Origin: Tenebrio molitor
Lineage: Eukaryota; Arthropoda; Insecta; Coleoptera; Tenebrionidae
Length of the DNA stretch: 64,000 nt
Assembly (NCBI RefSeq): GCF_963966145.1
Contig: NC_091046.1
Location: 14,074,001 to 14,138,000, forward strand
Reading direction: 5' to 3'
Positions 36,270 through 46,723 of this stretch are shown in pieces (positions within the stretch are counted from its first letter, which is position 1; each line of letters starts with the position of its first letter). A program made the position numbers and the translations under genes. A model generated the notes under the pieces. The model saw only the letters and a program-made list of their open reading frames with translations. It made no database searches and was not told the origin of the DNA.

Positions 36270-37696
36270 TTAACGATTAGACTTTGCAACACGCTCTAGC
36301 TCATCTTTCTTCTTAATGGCATACGAGTTGGAAGAACCCTGTAAGAAAAAATAAGAATAGTAGTTTACTTAACGAGTTCATGTGTAAATTGGGCTGTGAA
36401 TGAACGTTTTAAAGGTTCACAAGTGCCAAAAAGGCCAATTTACACAAGAACGAGTTGAATACAACGTTTTTTTGTTCGACGAGCCTCTAAAATGCTCCAA
36501 ATCGCTTAAAATCTTTGAAATTAGCTTGACGTTTCGTTTCGACAATAATTCTGACAGTGTCGAACAAAAATATCATTTTTATAATTAAAAAAAAAAAAAA
36601 TGCACAATCTGAAAATGGCTGTTCGAACATCATTACAGACAATTTTATAAATTCCAATTATCATGCTAATGAATATGCTTTTCTTTAGTCCTTCGCGAAA
36701 CAACAGAATTTGAAAAACATTCTGTGGTATTAGAAAGGACCTAAGAATTTTAATGAAATAACAATTACACATACCTTCGCCGCATTTATAAGTTCATCAG
36801 CTAGACATTCAGCAATTGTCTTGATGTTACGGAAAGCAGCTTCTCTTGCACCAGTGCATAATAACCAAATGGCTTGGTTCACTCTGCGCAATGGAGAAAC
36901 ATCAACAGCCTGTCTTCTGACTGTACCTGCTCTTCCAATACGGGTAGAATCTTCACGAGGTCCTGAATTGATAATTGCTGTGACCAACACCTAGAAAACA
37001 ATTATAAGTAACAATCTATCTATCTATAAAATTTAAAGTTTATTTTTTACAATTCAGATTATGCAATGAAAAGTTCAACAAAATATTTTCTGAAGAGGTG
37101 TCAGAATTAAAATGAAATCATCATATTATATTCATATAAAAAAAAAAGAAATTGCACAAAATGTATTATTTACCTGAAGTGGATTCTCACCAGTGAGAAG
37201 GTGAATGATTTCAAACGCGTGTTTAACGATGCGGACAGCCATCAATTTTTTTCCATTATTACGTCCGTGCATCATAAGAGAGTTTGTCAACCTTTCAACA
37301 ATAGGGCACTGTGCCTTACGGAATCTCTTTGCAGCATAGCGACCAGCTGAATGCGGCAGATATTTCGCATTTTTTTCTTTGACAGCGATATAATCCTTAA
37401 ATATAGTAATGTCAATATATATGAAAGGAGACAAAAAAAATTAAAAAATGGTAACAAATACTTTCAGAACAACTAATCACCACTGTTACATCTGAAGAGG
37501 TGTCAGAAAAAAAGCATTGGTTCATCATTTTCTAATTTATTCCAGTAAAAAAAAAAAGTAAACCTACTTGCAAAGACATGTCGGAGACTTGTACATCATC
37601 ACAACTCCATCTCCCGAACAATTTAATTTCTGGGAGTTCAGCAATTTGTGGAGCAGCAATGGCTCCAGCCTGGATGTCATCGTAATCGTCAACCAT
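36270..37696 (-). CDS. RpS5: 40S ribosomal protein S5 (uS7)
   Basis: Four coding exons on the minus strand: 37696-37568, 37395-37174, 36990-36775 and 36338-36270 (TAA at 36272-36270), all phase 0, giving 211 aa. The protein starts MVDDYDDIQAG and carries uS7 signatures such as LMMHGRNNGKKLMAVRIVKH, GPREDSTRIG and RRQAVDVSPLRRVNQA. It binds the 3' major domain of 18S rRNA in the small-subunit head near the mRNA exit channel. Length and sequence fit the family closely, and it is complete. The first intron lies in the 5'UTR (acceptor beside 37703). Introns 1-3 carry snoRNA candidates; the last intron carries a transposon insertion (36354-36577). Divergent from Syntaxin-6. Confidence 0.97.
36354..36577. 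mobile_element. Composite repeat in the last RpS5 intron (palindrome plus MITE)
   Basis: It starts with the tip AATAGTAGTTTA.TTAACGAG and a palindrome (to about 36465). It continues with a second short element bounded by TTTTTGTTCGAC and GTCGAACAAAAA. The same pair, inverted, occurs at 49755-50013. Confidence 0.7.
37050..37130 (-). ncRNA. C/D-box snoRNA candidate A in an RpS5 intron
   Basis: C box ATGATGA at 37124-37118, D' CTGA, a degenerate C' (GTTGAAC) and D box CTGA at 37057-37054, about 80 nt, in the intron between coding exons 2 and 3. Host gene type, size and box order fit an intronic methylation-guide snoRNA. The target is unknown. It shares the block CTGACACCTCTTCAGA with candidate B. 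Confidence 0.7.
37460..37533 (-). ncRNA. C/D-box snoRNA candidate B in an RpS5 intron
   Basis: C box ATGATGA at 37528-37522, D' CTGA at 37506-37503, C' GTGGTGATT and D box CTGA at 37467-37464, in the intron between coding exons 1 and 2. It is the best formed of the three. The shared block after D' can fold as TCTGA/TCAGA around CACCTCT. Confidence 0.75.
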
Positions 37697-37765
37697 TTTT
37701 TATCTGGAAAGTAAAGTACTGTTAACACTCTGGAGTAACTTCATAACCTCATTGGTAAAGAAATA

Positions 37766-37844
37766 TCAATTCAGTTTTATATTATCAACAAGTTATAATT
37801 CTGTCAAGAGGTGTCAGAATAGTAATATAATTTCATCACTTTAG
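37766..37844 (-). ncRNA. C/D-box snoRNA candidate C in the RpS5 5'UTR intron
   Basis: C box GTGATGA at 37839-37833, D' CTGA, C' GTTGATAA and D box CTGA at 37774-37771. The CTGACACCTCTT block is kept. The hairpin partner has changed to CAGAA, which still pairs with TTCTG. Confidence 0.7.
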
Positions 37845-38006
37845 GCAAAATTTTATTGAGATTGTCCGCAAACCACATTTTGGAAAGGCGTAAACACGTG
37901 TTACGAGAAAAACTATTTTTATTTGTCAAGAGAAGAATTTTTTACTCGAAATCTTTTACCTACTATCATTTTATGAGTGTTACGTTTAGAAAATATAAAT
38001 ACATAC

Positions 38007-38110
38007 CCCTAATTCATATGCAGTATTTATAAAAATTAACAATAAACCGACGCTGATCACATTCACCACACAGCAGTGGGAACCGGAAAGAGCTTCGACA
38101 TCCAAAATGG
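38007..38110 (-). promoter_or_regulatory. RpS5 first exon and TOP-type start region
   Basis: On the minus strand, CTCTTTCCGGTTCCC begins near 38092. This is the pyrimidine run expected at the cap site of ribosomal protein mRNAs. A possible donor GTATGT follows the exon at 38006. An ETS-like CCGGAAA and a Pho/YY1-like AAAATGGCCGC lie beside it (the latter at about 38104-38115). The exact start is inferred. Confidence 0.6.
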
Positions 38111-38664
38111 CCGCTAAGAAGTGAACCGTCAGGTAGCGTTCATGAACTTTGAAATGATTAGACAATCTATCTCTGTTTACTTAGTGGTAGGATATAGCAG
38201 CTGTGGACACTATCTTTGTTCAATTTTACTATAAACATAGTGATTTTACTAAAATATAGTTGGCTATCATGAATTTCAATTTCATTGTTTGGAGCGGCCA
38301 ATTTAAATTTATTTGTTAAAGTGTTAATTATTTGTTTATATAATGATTACTTAAAACTCGTTTATTGGAAGCAGCTGCTTTGTGACTTTTCAAGTACCGT
38401 GTTTCTTAAGCTACGTCCGTATATTTACAAGTGACTAAATAAAGGGGTGAATGTTAGGGTTTTTGATAGAGGTAAGTTTATCAATATCATTGACGTAGAC
38501 ATGGTTGTAAAAGTGACATTGTTATTGAAATAATGGATTATTATTTTACTTGAAATATGAAGTTATATGGTTTGATGTTTTTGATAAAGCAACAATCCAC
38601 ATGTTTATGAGTAGTTTATCGTTAATTTTGCAAGTGTACAACTTGCCAATCCAGGCATATTGAC
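38092..38664. promoter_or_regulatory. Shared divergent promoter interval, RpS5 / Syntaxin-6
   Basis: About 570 bp separate the RpS5 cap region from the Syntaxin-6 start codon, so both genes probably share this interval. A GTAAGT at 38472 could be the donor of a non-coding first Syntaxin-6 exon. An ATG at 38451 just before it does not connect in frame. Confidence 0.45.
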
Positions 38665-39074
38665 ATGACGTTGGAGGACCCTTTTTTTGTAGTGAAAGAG
38701 TAAGATTTTGTGCAACAATAAACATAAGACAATGTGGTTATTACTTTGGTTGTGATTACTTCTATATTTTGCAAAGATTTTGTATCCATTACAATGCATG
38801 AGCTTTTGTGACTACACGTTTTATTATTTATTTATATTGATTTTAGTTCATCAATGTAAACAAATTGTTTTAATCAATTATGAACACAGTAATTAAAATT
38901 TTAGTGAGGTATTTAAAGCTTTGAATAAAACAAGAGGTCTGTATCTTCGATGGACTGAATTACAAGATGATTCTATCTGCATCACCAAAGATGAAGTAGA
39001 ATGGACCAATACAGAACTAAAAAATTCTCTACGTAGCATAGAATGGGATTTGGAAGATTTAGAAGACACAATTG
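38665..39074 (+). CDS. Syx6: Syntaxin-6, N-terminal exons 1-2
   Basis: Exon 1 (38665-38699) encodes MTLEDPFFVVK and the first two bases of Asp, with a GTAAGA donor. Exon 2 (38905-39074) continues EVFKALNKTRGLYLRWTEL and ends inside the segment LRSIEWDLEDLEDTI. Both match the start of animal syntaxin-6, whose N-terminal helical domain regulates SNARE assembly at the trans-Golgi and endosomes. The ATG is chosen because DPFFVVK directly follows it in the family. Exon 2 is followed by an AT-AC intron, not a GT intron. Confidence 0.93.
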
Positions 39075-39452
39075 ATATCCTTTATGTTACACATTAAAAA
39101 AAAATTACACATTATTATTTTTCTGTAGAGATAAAAGTACTTGATAAGACTTGCCTACTTCCAAATTAAATTTTATAATTACATATAATATTTTCTGCGC
39201 AGGCAACATCAGAAGTGTAATCAGTAAAAAAAGGTGATGAATTTATAATTTGTTATAAAAATACATTGGGCAGATTTAAATTAAACTTTTGAAATTAATG
39301 GTAAACTGAATATGTAATTGAAAAGTTCAAGTGTTACTATGGACATCTTTTACTGCGCTTTGATGGGTACACATTTAATTATTAAGAAAAGAAATTTTGA
39401 TTGGTTTAATATGAACAATATTTTTGTTTTTATCAGTTGCATATTTACGTTG

Positions 39453-39802
39453 TACAGGGTGAGCGAAACTCGATGTCTCAGCTCTATTCATCGATTTTTT
39501 TTCCCAGAAACATAACTATATTTTGGCATTTTAAAAAGAGCTAATTTTTCTGAACAAATTTTGTAAAGAAAAAAAATTGCTATCTTTTTCCGTTAAAAAT
39601 TTGTTCAGAAAAATTAGCCCTTTTTAATATGCCAAAATATGTTTCTGGGAAAAAAAATTCGATGACGTAATTACTTCAGTTTCCAAATATGGAAAAATAT
39701 GGACCTTACTCAATCCCATTTAAGAACCTCTTTTCAGATTTTTTCTATCGTATTTCCTTTTCTTTTAATAGAGCTGAGACATCGAGTTTCGCTCACCCTG
39801 TA
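39453..39802. mobile_element. MITE with CAGGGTGAGCGAAACTCG ends
   Basis: Inverted ends of about 35 bp (TACAGGGTGAGCGAAACTCG) with TA borders; 350 bp. Further inner inverted words (GAAAAATTAGC) lie in the middle. Its right TA is also the left TA of the next element. Confidence 0.85.
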
Positions 39803-40094
39803 CAGTGTGATCAACAATGACTGTTCCCTATGAAACAATTGAAAAATATTGGTGTTTTTTTGTCTCGTAATTGGCACTGACCGGACGTTTTAACTTGGCA
39901 CGTTTAAAAAAAAAAGTGTTAGGTTATGTCTGTTATGTTTATGCTATTACAAAAATAGAACCTTTAATGTTAAATTTCAAATGTGCCTGTCAAAGCTGAC
40001 AACCGAAAATGCGTTTAGATTAGAGTGGTACATACCAAAATCATTCAAATTTTTATTGTTATCAACAGATTCAGTCATTCTTGATCACGCCGTA
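39801..40094. mobile_element. MITE of the GTGATCAACAATGACTG family, copy 1
   Basis: The ends are CAGTGTGATCAACAATGACTG and the complement CAGTCATTCTTGATCACGCCG. Two more copies lie at 40627-40812 and 42655-42890, with shared interior words such as GGTTATGTCGGTTATGTTTA. Confidence 0.8.
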
Positions 40095-40626
40095 TATTAA
40101 GTTCACTAAATTGTCAAAATATGACTGTTTTAGACAGTTCTGAAATGATTTGGCACATTCTAGCAGAACATATCGGGTGTTTTTTTTAATTTCACCTCAA
40201 AGTAGGCGTTCAGCACAGTTTGTGAAATTTAAAAAAAAAAACGATATAAACTTCTCTTTTTTGCATGACAAAATACCTTCAAAAAAATGTAAAGCAAGCA
40301 TTAACGTCAAGTCAACATTGATGACAAAATCAAATTATTGACTTTTCTCTTGTCAAAAATATGGCCCTTCCCACCGTTCAAAAATTTAGAATGGTCTCCC
40401 TTGCCTTTGAAGGATTGTCCATGGACCAAATTGCCTTCGGTGAACCTTTTCAATTTTTTCTCCTTGGAATTTCTCATTCGGTGGTCCATTTTTCGGTATT
40501 TAACATTTTGCAATGATGAGTCTGACAGTGACAATGGTTGACAGTAGTAAAAAAAATAAGGTTAATCATCCTAATGCTTGCTTTACAACTTTATGTCACT
40601 CAACTGACTTTGACGACCAAAGAACG

Positions 40627-40812
40627 GCGTGGTCAACAATGACTGAGTCTGTTGGCAATGAAACCGTTGAAAAGTGCTGGTGTTTTGTAAAAACATTTTT
40701 GGTTATGCCGGTTATGTTTATGCTATTACAAAAATGAACCTTTGATCGTAAATTTCAAATTTGCCAAATTTAATTGTCATCAACAGATTCAGTCATTCTT
40801 GATCACACCGTA
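40627..40812. mobile_element. MITE of the GTGATCAACAATGACTG family, copy 2
   Basis: The left end is slightly eroded (GTGGTCAACAATGACTGAGT) and the right end is intact. Its interior matches copies 1 and 3. Confidence 0.7.
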
Positions 40813-40815
40813 TTA

Positions 40816-41712
40816 TACAGTGGTTTTTTTTTAAGACTGGACATAGGGTTTTACATACTAATTTTTCAACCCCCTGTTAACTTTTATTTTTATGAAAATT
40901 ATTACAAAACCTAGCGTTGTTTTTAGATTAAACAATAATATTATCTACTCATATACTTCATTTTGTAATACCTAAATGGTTGTAATAGACAATTTACAAA
41001 CAAAATGTTATTTGCAAAAAATAATTTGAACATTGCTTTAAAAATGATAGATTTATTATTATGTTATAACAAGGTTCTTTACTTCAATACACTTCAATTA
41101 CACAGTCAATTACATATCAAAATTACAAATATCAGGTGAAATTTCAGCCTACTGAAAATTTAAAATTGAAGCAAACGGAATTCAAAAAAAACGTCTTTTA
41201 TTTGTTCCCTACTTCATCAGTTTATCAAGTCACTGTATTCACCTTGAAAGTGTCTCTTAACTGGCTAGCATATAAAATTTTATCCGTGCTCGTATGAGTG
41301 ATGTGCGTTTCCAAAGCAATACGTGCAAAGCTCATACGATTTTTTTTCAAATACCGGAATTTTTAATAGTTTGTATAACTATTTACAAGTGAGGAACAAA
41401 TAAAATATTCAACAATACACGCATGGTAACGGGTTTTACTGGCTTCAGAAGGTGACTGGCTCGCCTTCGGCTCTCCAGTCATATCCTTCTGTCGCCAGTA
41501 AAAACCCTTTTTACCATGCTAGTAATGTTAAATACTATTTCTAGCTTAATCCTTGCTTCTGGTTATTCAATTGAAATTGTTTCAATACATTATCATATCC
41601 CACAAGTTTACTAGCAAACTGGGTTGAATATTTACATGAGGACAAAAGTTAACAGGGGGTTAAAAAATTAGCACGTAAAACCCTATGGCCAGTCTTAAAA
41701 AAAACTCACTGT
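40816..41712. mobile_element. MITE with CAGTGGTTTTTTTTTAAGAC ends
   Basis: The ends share TAAGACTGG and CATAGGGTTTTA, then CCCCCTGTTAACTTTT, inverted at the right with a TA border. Inside, 41205-41540 is the inverted partner of 19860-20180. The ends are related to those of the foldback element at 12790-13905. Confidence 0.7.
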
Positions 41713-41857
41713 ATGTAATTTGTCCCCAATTGTACTAATATTTTATGCGTTTATAAATGAATTTCCTATATGATTAATTTGCTTTTCTCACTTGAAACAT
41801 AAAGGCGTGTGAAAGAGGGTAACATATAAAAAGTTGATCATAATTTTAATTTATAGG

Positions 41858-42201
41858 TACAGTTGCGGCCGTTGAAATCTCAGACAGGGAAGATTTAAAC
41901 ACTCTGTGTAAATTCCGAAATTTGATTAGCGTAAACAGGATTTTCATCAAGGATTATAAAGTCAGTGTCAGTATTTGACATATTAGGGCAGAATCGCGCG
42001 TAACTTTTGAAATGCCGCAATTATCTGATTTGCAAAAATGTGTTTGACTGAGGCACGGTGTGAGTATAAGAGCCATTGCGAGAGAAATTAATGTGGATAA
42101 TGTTTGAGTGACATTTTGAGAAACGTCACTTTCAATACCATTTACAAAGCCGAAAGTTTGGCGTTGTCAAAGTGTCTGAGTTTTCAACGGCCGCAACTGT
42201 A
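41858..42201 (+). mobile_element. Deleted Tc1-like element with transposase start
   Basis: The ends are TACAGTTGCGGCCGTTGAAA and its complement, with TA borders. A broken frame inside reads MPQLSDLQKC, then GVSIRAIAREINVD, the N-terminal HTH of Tc1-like transposases. The rest of the gene is deleted. Confidence 0.75.
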
Positions 42202-42410
42202 CATACATCAAAATAGCAAAGTTATACTTCAAAAATACCATTATAAGGCCTGAATTGAATTAATTCTTTTTTCTACACCTACTTTGAGGTGAAATTTAAA
42301 AAAACACCCGATATAATACTGTAATTATTAAAGTGTTTTTCATTTCGGCTCATGACACAAAATCATCCTCACGATTTAATAGGCATCATTATCCGCTCAT
42401 TCAATGATAT

Positions 42411-42654
42411 ACCGTGTGAGCAACAATTACTGATTGGGTTGGCAATAAATTCTGGTGACTTTTGTCATGTTCCAACGAGAAAACCATATTATTAATAAAA
42501 GATTACAAAAACCAAGACGTTTAAATTTGAAATGTATACCAGGTGTCAATAATGTCAATAAAACAAACCGAAATAGGTATAATTCACAGTTTTGAAAATT
42601 TCATGTAAAATTCTTTATAGCCAACTGAAACAGTTATTGTTGCTCACCCTGTAC
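42411..42654. mobile_element. MITE with GTGAGCAACAATTACTG ends
   Basis: The inverted ends are ACCGTGTGAGCAACAATTAC and CAGTTATTGTTGCTCACCC. The interior has GTTCCAACGAGAAAACCAT, also found in the transposase remnant near 31385, so it is likely a deletion derivative of that IS630/mariner family. Confidence 0.7.
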
Positions 42655-42890
42655 TACAGCGTGATCAACAATGACTGAGTCTGTTGGCAATGAAACAATT
42701 GAAAAGTATTGGTGTTTTTTGTCGCATAATTGGCACTGACCGGATTTTTTAACTTGAGACGACATTAAAAACATTTTTGGTTATGTCGGTTATGTTTATG
42801 CTATTACAAAAATGAACCTTTGGTAAATTTCAAATTTGCCTAATCTCATTGTTACCAACAGACTCAGTCATTCTTGATCACACCGCATTA
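42655..42890. mobile_element. MITE of the GTGATCAACAATGACTG family, copy 3
   Basis: The ends are CAGCGTGATCAACAATGACTG and ACTCAGTCATTCTTGATCAC. It sits directly against the previous MITE. Confidence 0.75.
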
Positions 42891-43189
42891 TGGTATCAAC
42901 ATATTTTTTTTCTATTTTGTACCTTTAATACAGTCAGTATGACACTCAAACGGGTTTAAAAAAAGTTCTTTTCGATAACGATTTCAGCAACATTTACTTA
43001 AATTTTTAATGTTGTTAGCGACTCACAGTGAGAAAAATTGCTGCGTAATCACTGCACTTCACGATACTATAAATTCAAAACTTGCAATTGTTCGTCTAGT
43101 TACTAGCGTCACCAACCCTTTATTTTTGCCAAATATAATTTTCCTAGCTTTGTGTTTTGAACTTTTTTTTTTTTTAAATGGGGGCAAAC

Positions 43190-43333
43190 TAGAAAAAATA
43201 CTGTATTACACTCGTTTTATAAGCATTTTGTGGCACTTGTTTGCTTTATAGTACACCTCGCTGCGCTCCTCGTGCTCTAAAAAACGCGTGCGACAAAATG
43301 GTGTCTTCGAAAATTCGTATAATAAATGACTAT
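43190..43333. repeat. Variable-arm palindrome 9
   Basis: The arms are diverged (ATTACACTCG, CATTTTGT). The centre is clear: CACCTCGCTGCGCTCCTCGTG. It lies inside the AT-AC intron, 380 bp before its end. Confidence 0.6.
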
Positions 43334-43716
43334 ATTCAAATCAGTAATACCATATTCACATGTAGATATTCTATTTGTTGACATTTTTTGCAGATTTTGT
43401 TAAATATAATTTTTCCCGTGAAATTCCCTGTTGTTACTATTCAACATTTTAAATCTTGTAGGGAACCATATTAATTATATAAAAAAAAATTGTTACATTT
43501 ACAAGCAGAGAACAAAAACGTTGATTATTTATTTTTGTCACTACATATTTATTTTTTAAAGATTTTACTCTTGGATCTAAATGACACAATTATCACCATT
43601 ATTGAAGATTTTGTCACAAACTTATGTTTCTGATGTTTTGTCTACTCATTTCTTATGAAATTGTTTTTATAAATCTTTGTTATTTTTCACTCTTATTTTT
43701 CTTGACCACTACGTAC

Positions 43717-44665
43717 ATATTGTAGAAAAAAATCCATCTAAATTTAAAATAGATAATAAAGAACTGACCATCAGGAAAAATTTTATCGATACTACTCGTG
43801 AAGAAGTGAAGGTAGATAAGTCTCATTTTTCATCCCGTGAATGCTAACGTTCTGTATTTTAGTCGATGAAGGACAAAATCAACATGAATCGAAATAGGGA
43901 TCGTGATCGAACAGCACGACAAGTAATTTTAAACTTTTTTTAAGATGTGAAAAGTAATTTTGTATATTTAAGCCCTTATTAGACAATAGCCCCGTTAGGG
44001 TTACTAACAGTCATGGCACTACAAGATACTCAAAGTTGGAAAACGATTTAGATAGCCCTCAACGTCAGTTCTTAAACGAAACATTATCGCAACAGCAATA
44101 CATGACCAGACAACAAGAAGAACATTTAGAAGCTATTGGCGATTCTTTGGGATCATTAAAAACCGTGTCTAGACACATTGGAATTGAGCTTGATGAACAG
44201 GCTGGGTAAGACAATAATACAACTGCGTATTTAGTAGTAGTACATACATACATTATGCAAACATTCGTGGCGAAGATAATGGACTGAAGGAAATTGGCAC
44301 TTAGCTAATAAAAAATTATTTGTTTTGTAAAGTAATACGTAACTTACGTCACATAACCGCTATGTCATCAGTTTCAAAGTGATTAATTTTTAGTAAGAAA
44401 GCACTGTTGTCGGATTTGTAGAAAATGTTTTTTTACTTTTTAGAATGTTGGATGAGTTTGGAACAGAATTGGAAAACACCGATTCAAAGTTGGATTCAAC
44501 GCTTAAAAAAGTGGCAAAAGTACTGCACATGTCTAATGGTAGGTTAATATGTCGATGCGTTTATTTTTGAAAATAGATGTGTTTACAGATCGACGGCAAT
44601 GGATGGCTATTATAATATTATCTATCATTCTTCTCATTGTGATACTTTTATTTTCCATACTGTGA
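43717..44665 (+). CDS. Syx6: Syntaxin-6, exons 3-7 (SNARE motif and membrane anchor)
   Basis: Exons 43717-43811, 43863-43922, 43973-44205, 44444-44538 and 44589-44665 (TGA at 44663). With exons 1-2 they give 254 aa; human syntaxin-6 has 255. The Qc-SNARE motif starts about residue 164 (MTRQQEEHLEAIGDSLG). The central ionic-layer Gln is residue 196 in LDEQAG. LKKVAKVLHMSNDRRQW leads into a C-terminal membrane helix (about 236-254) ending at the stop, so it is a tail-anchored Golgi/endosome SNARE. A linker rich in Arg and Asn (MNRNRDRDRTARQ) fills exon 4. A poly(A) signal AATAAA lies at 45001. Confidence 0.95.
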
Positions 44666-45009
44666 TTTTGTTTTTGAAACTTGCCAGACTTCGCGTTTGG
44701 AGCCAATTTAAAAATATATCCTAAGTACAAATTATTAATTTTATATTTTTATTGTACACTCTTGTTTTAAGCACTTATATTATTAGTAATTTACTCCTAC
44801 ATAGGGTTAGTGACTGAGCGTGCCATTTTGTACAGCACAACTGTACGATTTTTAAATTCATTGTAGTGGTATCGTAGAAACTAACTTGATATTTATAGCG
44901 TTCGGAAATTATCATATATCGATAGTTGAAATATATTTTTAGTCATCGTGTAATTGTTTTTATTTATTATATTAACTGTATTGTATTAGTGATGAAATTG
45001 AATAAAATG

Positions 45010-45480
45010 TACCTACATATGCAAATTATTTTTCACTCTTCATAATTTAACAAAATATTAGCGTACAAATGTTGGTGTCTGAAATGATATTTTCACAGAG
45101 AAAAGTTACATAATTGTGTTTGATTTTCAACGCACATCTATATGCACAGCTAAAATTATTTGTAACATCTTCATTTTTTCTAATTTGAACGTATGTACGA
45201 GTACTACGAGTACGTATGTACTTAACTTCTAATTTTAGAAGTTCGGATGAAAGGTGGATAAATAAGCAAACAGTAGGTCTATAGCACTTGCGAGTATGTG
45301 TATAAGAAGTGGCCTAAGTCATATACGTACAGAATACATGAACACTTCTTAGGCGCACCACATTATTCCCGGGCAGTGAATTAATTTCACCGTCACGCGT
45401 CACGTCACACGCTCCGAGGTGAAAGGCTCATTCGAGTGAGTTCGGGGAAGCTGAGTTTAGCCGAGTGAGCGAGAAACAGT
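45010..45480. other. Gap between Syntaxin-6 and the next foldback element
   Basis: No gene recognised. A short GC-rich patch near 45380-45480 contains several CGTCAC and GAGTGAG words but no reading frame of interest. Confidence 0.4.
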
Positions 45481-45779
45481 GAGATTATAAAGGATTAGTC
45501 AAAAGTATGGACTGGGCGGTTTATTTCCGTAAATATGAACTTTATAACAAAATTTCTTTAAGAAAAGTGTGTTTACTAATTATTCTCCATTTCTTAGCCT
45601 ACTCGTTGTTTTTATGTGTCAACGCATTTCCATGGAAACATATATGTATATGTATTTTTTTTTAATGGCAACCAAGTAATTTTTTTTGCTGATTTTTATT
45701 CCTCCTTTTTTTCATCAAATGACTTGATATTTTCTTCCTATGCTTTAATAACAAAATTTTAGAGAAAATGCTCATAATA

Positions 45780-46450
45780 CTTTATGCACTCATTTAACTC
45801 AAATTAAATGTTCAAACTGAAGACCTAATCTATCACAAAAATTACGCAATGAATTTTGCAGCCAGTTAGGTGGTACTTCTTCAATTTCATGCCTGATTTT
45901 GCCTTCCAGGTTGCAAATTTTGTGGTTTCTCGTAGTATTTTATTTTTTAAATGACTTCAGAGGAAAAAATCTAGGTGACTCAAATCAGGCAGGCCATTCA
46001 ATAGATCCCCGACGTCCTATCCAACGACCTGGAAAGCTGACCTGACCTGACCTGGAAAACTGTTATTCAGAAACAGGCGAATGTCAACTACATAATGTGG
46101 TGGAGCGCCGCCTTGCTGAAATCAAACATTGCTGTTTGGCATTCCTTGTCGATCTTCATCCGGAAATAAATGTGCAATGTCAGGTTCAATCTGATCACGC
46201 AATAGGTTTAGGTATCTATCTGCTGTCAATTTTCCATCTATAAAGTATGGACCTATTATGTGGTGCCCTGGTGCCCAATAATACTAGCCGAGACTTTAAG
46301 TTTTTGTGGATGTTGTGCATGGTGATTGGTGTTCCATCATCCAATGAGGATTTTCACTGGACCAGTAGCGACAGTTGCGTCTGTTTACAAACCCATTTAG
46401 ACAAAACGTGGCTTCACCAAAAAATAAAATGTGCTTTAGACAATTATCGG
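45780..46450 (-). pseudogene. IS630/mariner-like transposase, degraded
   Basis: Read downward on the minus strand: FFGEATFCLNGFVNRRN, HHIIGPYFIDGKLTADRYL, FQQGGAPPHYVVDIRLFL, then a C-terminus ending CDRLGLQFEHLI. Stops and frameshifts interrupt it. Intact relatives have FQQDGAPPHY, so the second catalytic Asp is lost here (Gly in its place). Confidence 0.75.
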
Positions 46451-46542
46451 GCATGAAATTGAAGATATACCACCTAACTGCAGGGGGTCTTCAGTTTGAA
46501 CATTTAATTTGAATTAAGTATCTATTATTTGAGTGCATAAAG

Positions 46543-46723
46543 TAAAGGGTGTTTTTTTAAATTTGGCGTCGAAGTAGGCGTTGGAGAGTCGATTGAGAGC
46601 GCACCACTCGTGTAAAAGCGTAAGATTTAGACAGCTGATCCGTGATCCGTAACCTGTATAGTGCGTTCACAATCGACAATTCAACGCCTACTTCGACGCC
46701 AAATTTAAAAAAACACCCGTTAC
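46543..46723. mobile_element. Family A MITE inserted in the IS630-like foldback
   Basis: The ends are GGGTGTTTTTTTAAATTTGG and GCGTCGAAGTAGGCGTT, inverted with few mismatches; about 175 bp. The outer context GTAA..TTAC differs from the TA-TCGGG context of other copies. Confidence 0.8.

Larger units (their letters stand above)
40171..42312. mobile_element. Nested element with TCGGGTGTTTTTTTTAATTT ends
   Basis: Ends of about 35 bp (ending in CACCTCAAAGTAGG) are inverted at 42278-42312 with TA on both sides. Most of its 2.1 kb is other insertions: 40627-40812, 40816-41712 and 41858-42201. The ends are related to family A, whose transposase appears to be IS630-like. Confidence 0.75.
39075..43716 (+). 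other. U12-type AT-AC intron of Syntaxin-6
   Basis: The 5' site is ATATCCTTT, the exact minor-spliceosome AT-AC consensus. At the 3' side, TTTCTTGAC (one mismatch to TTCCTTRAC) has its likely branch A at 43705, 11 nt before the terminal AC at 43716. Joining 39074 to 43717 restores TIDIVEKNP, aligning with TISIVEANP of human syntaxin-6. No GT-AG pair nearby keeps the frame. The 4.6-kb length is due to inserted MITEs. Confidence 0.92.

Noticed and set aside
38451..38471. ATG followed by GTAAGT as the first Syntaxin-6 coding exon
   Set aside because: The phase does not fit the next exon, and the peptide lacks the family start. The ATG at 38665 gives MTLEDPFFVVK and fits.
39075..39083. Ordinary GT-AG splice after Syntaxin-6 exon 2
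   Set aside because: The nearest GT (about 39086) paired with AG sites near 43724 breaks the frame. Only AT-AC restores the conserved protein.
46036..46057. Tandem TGACC repeats
   Set aside because: Four short units only, within a degraded transposase. Simple slippage is enough to explain them.
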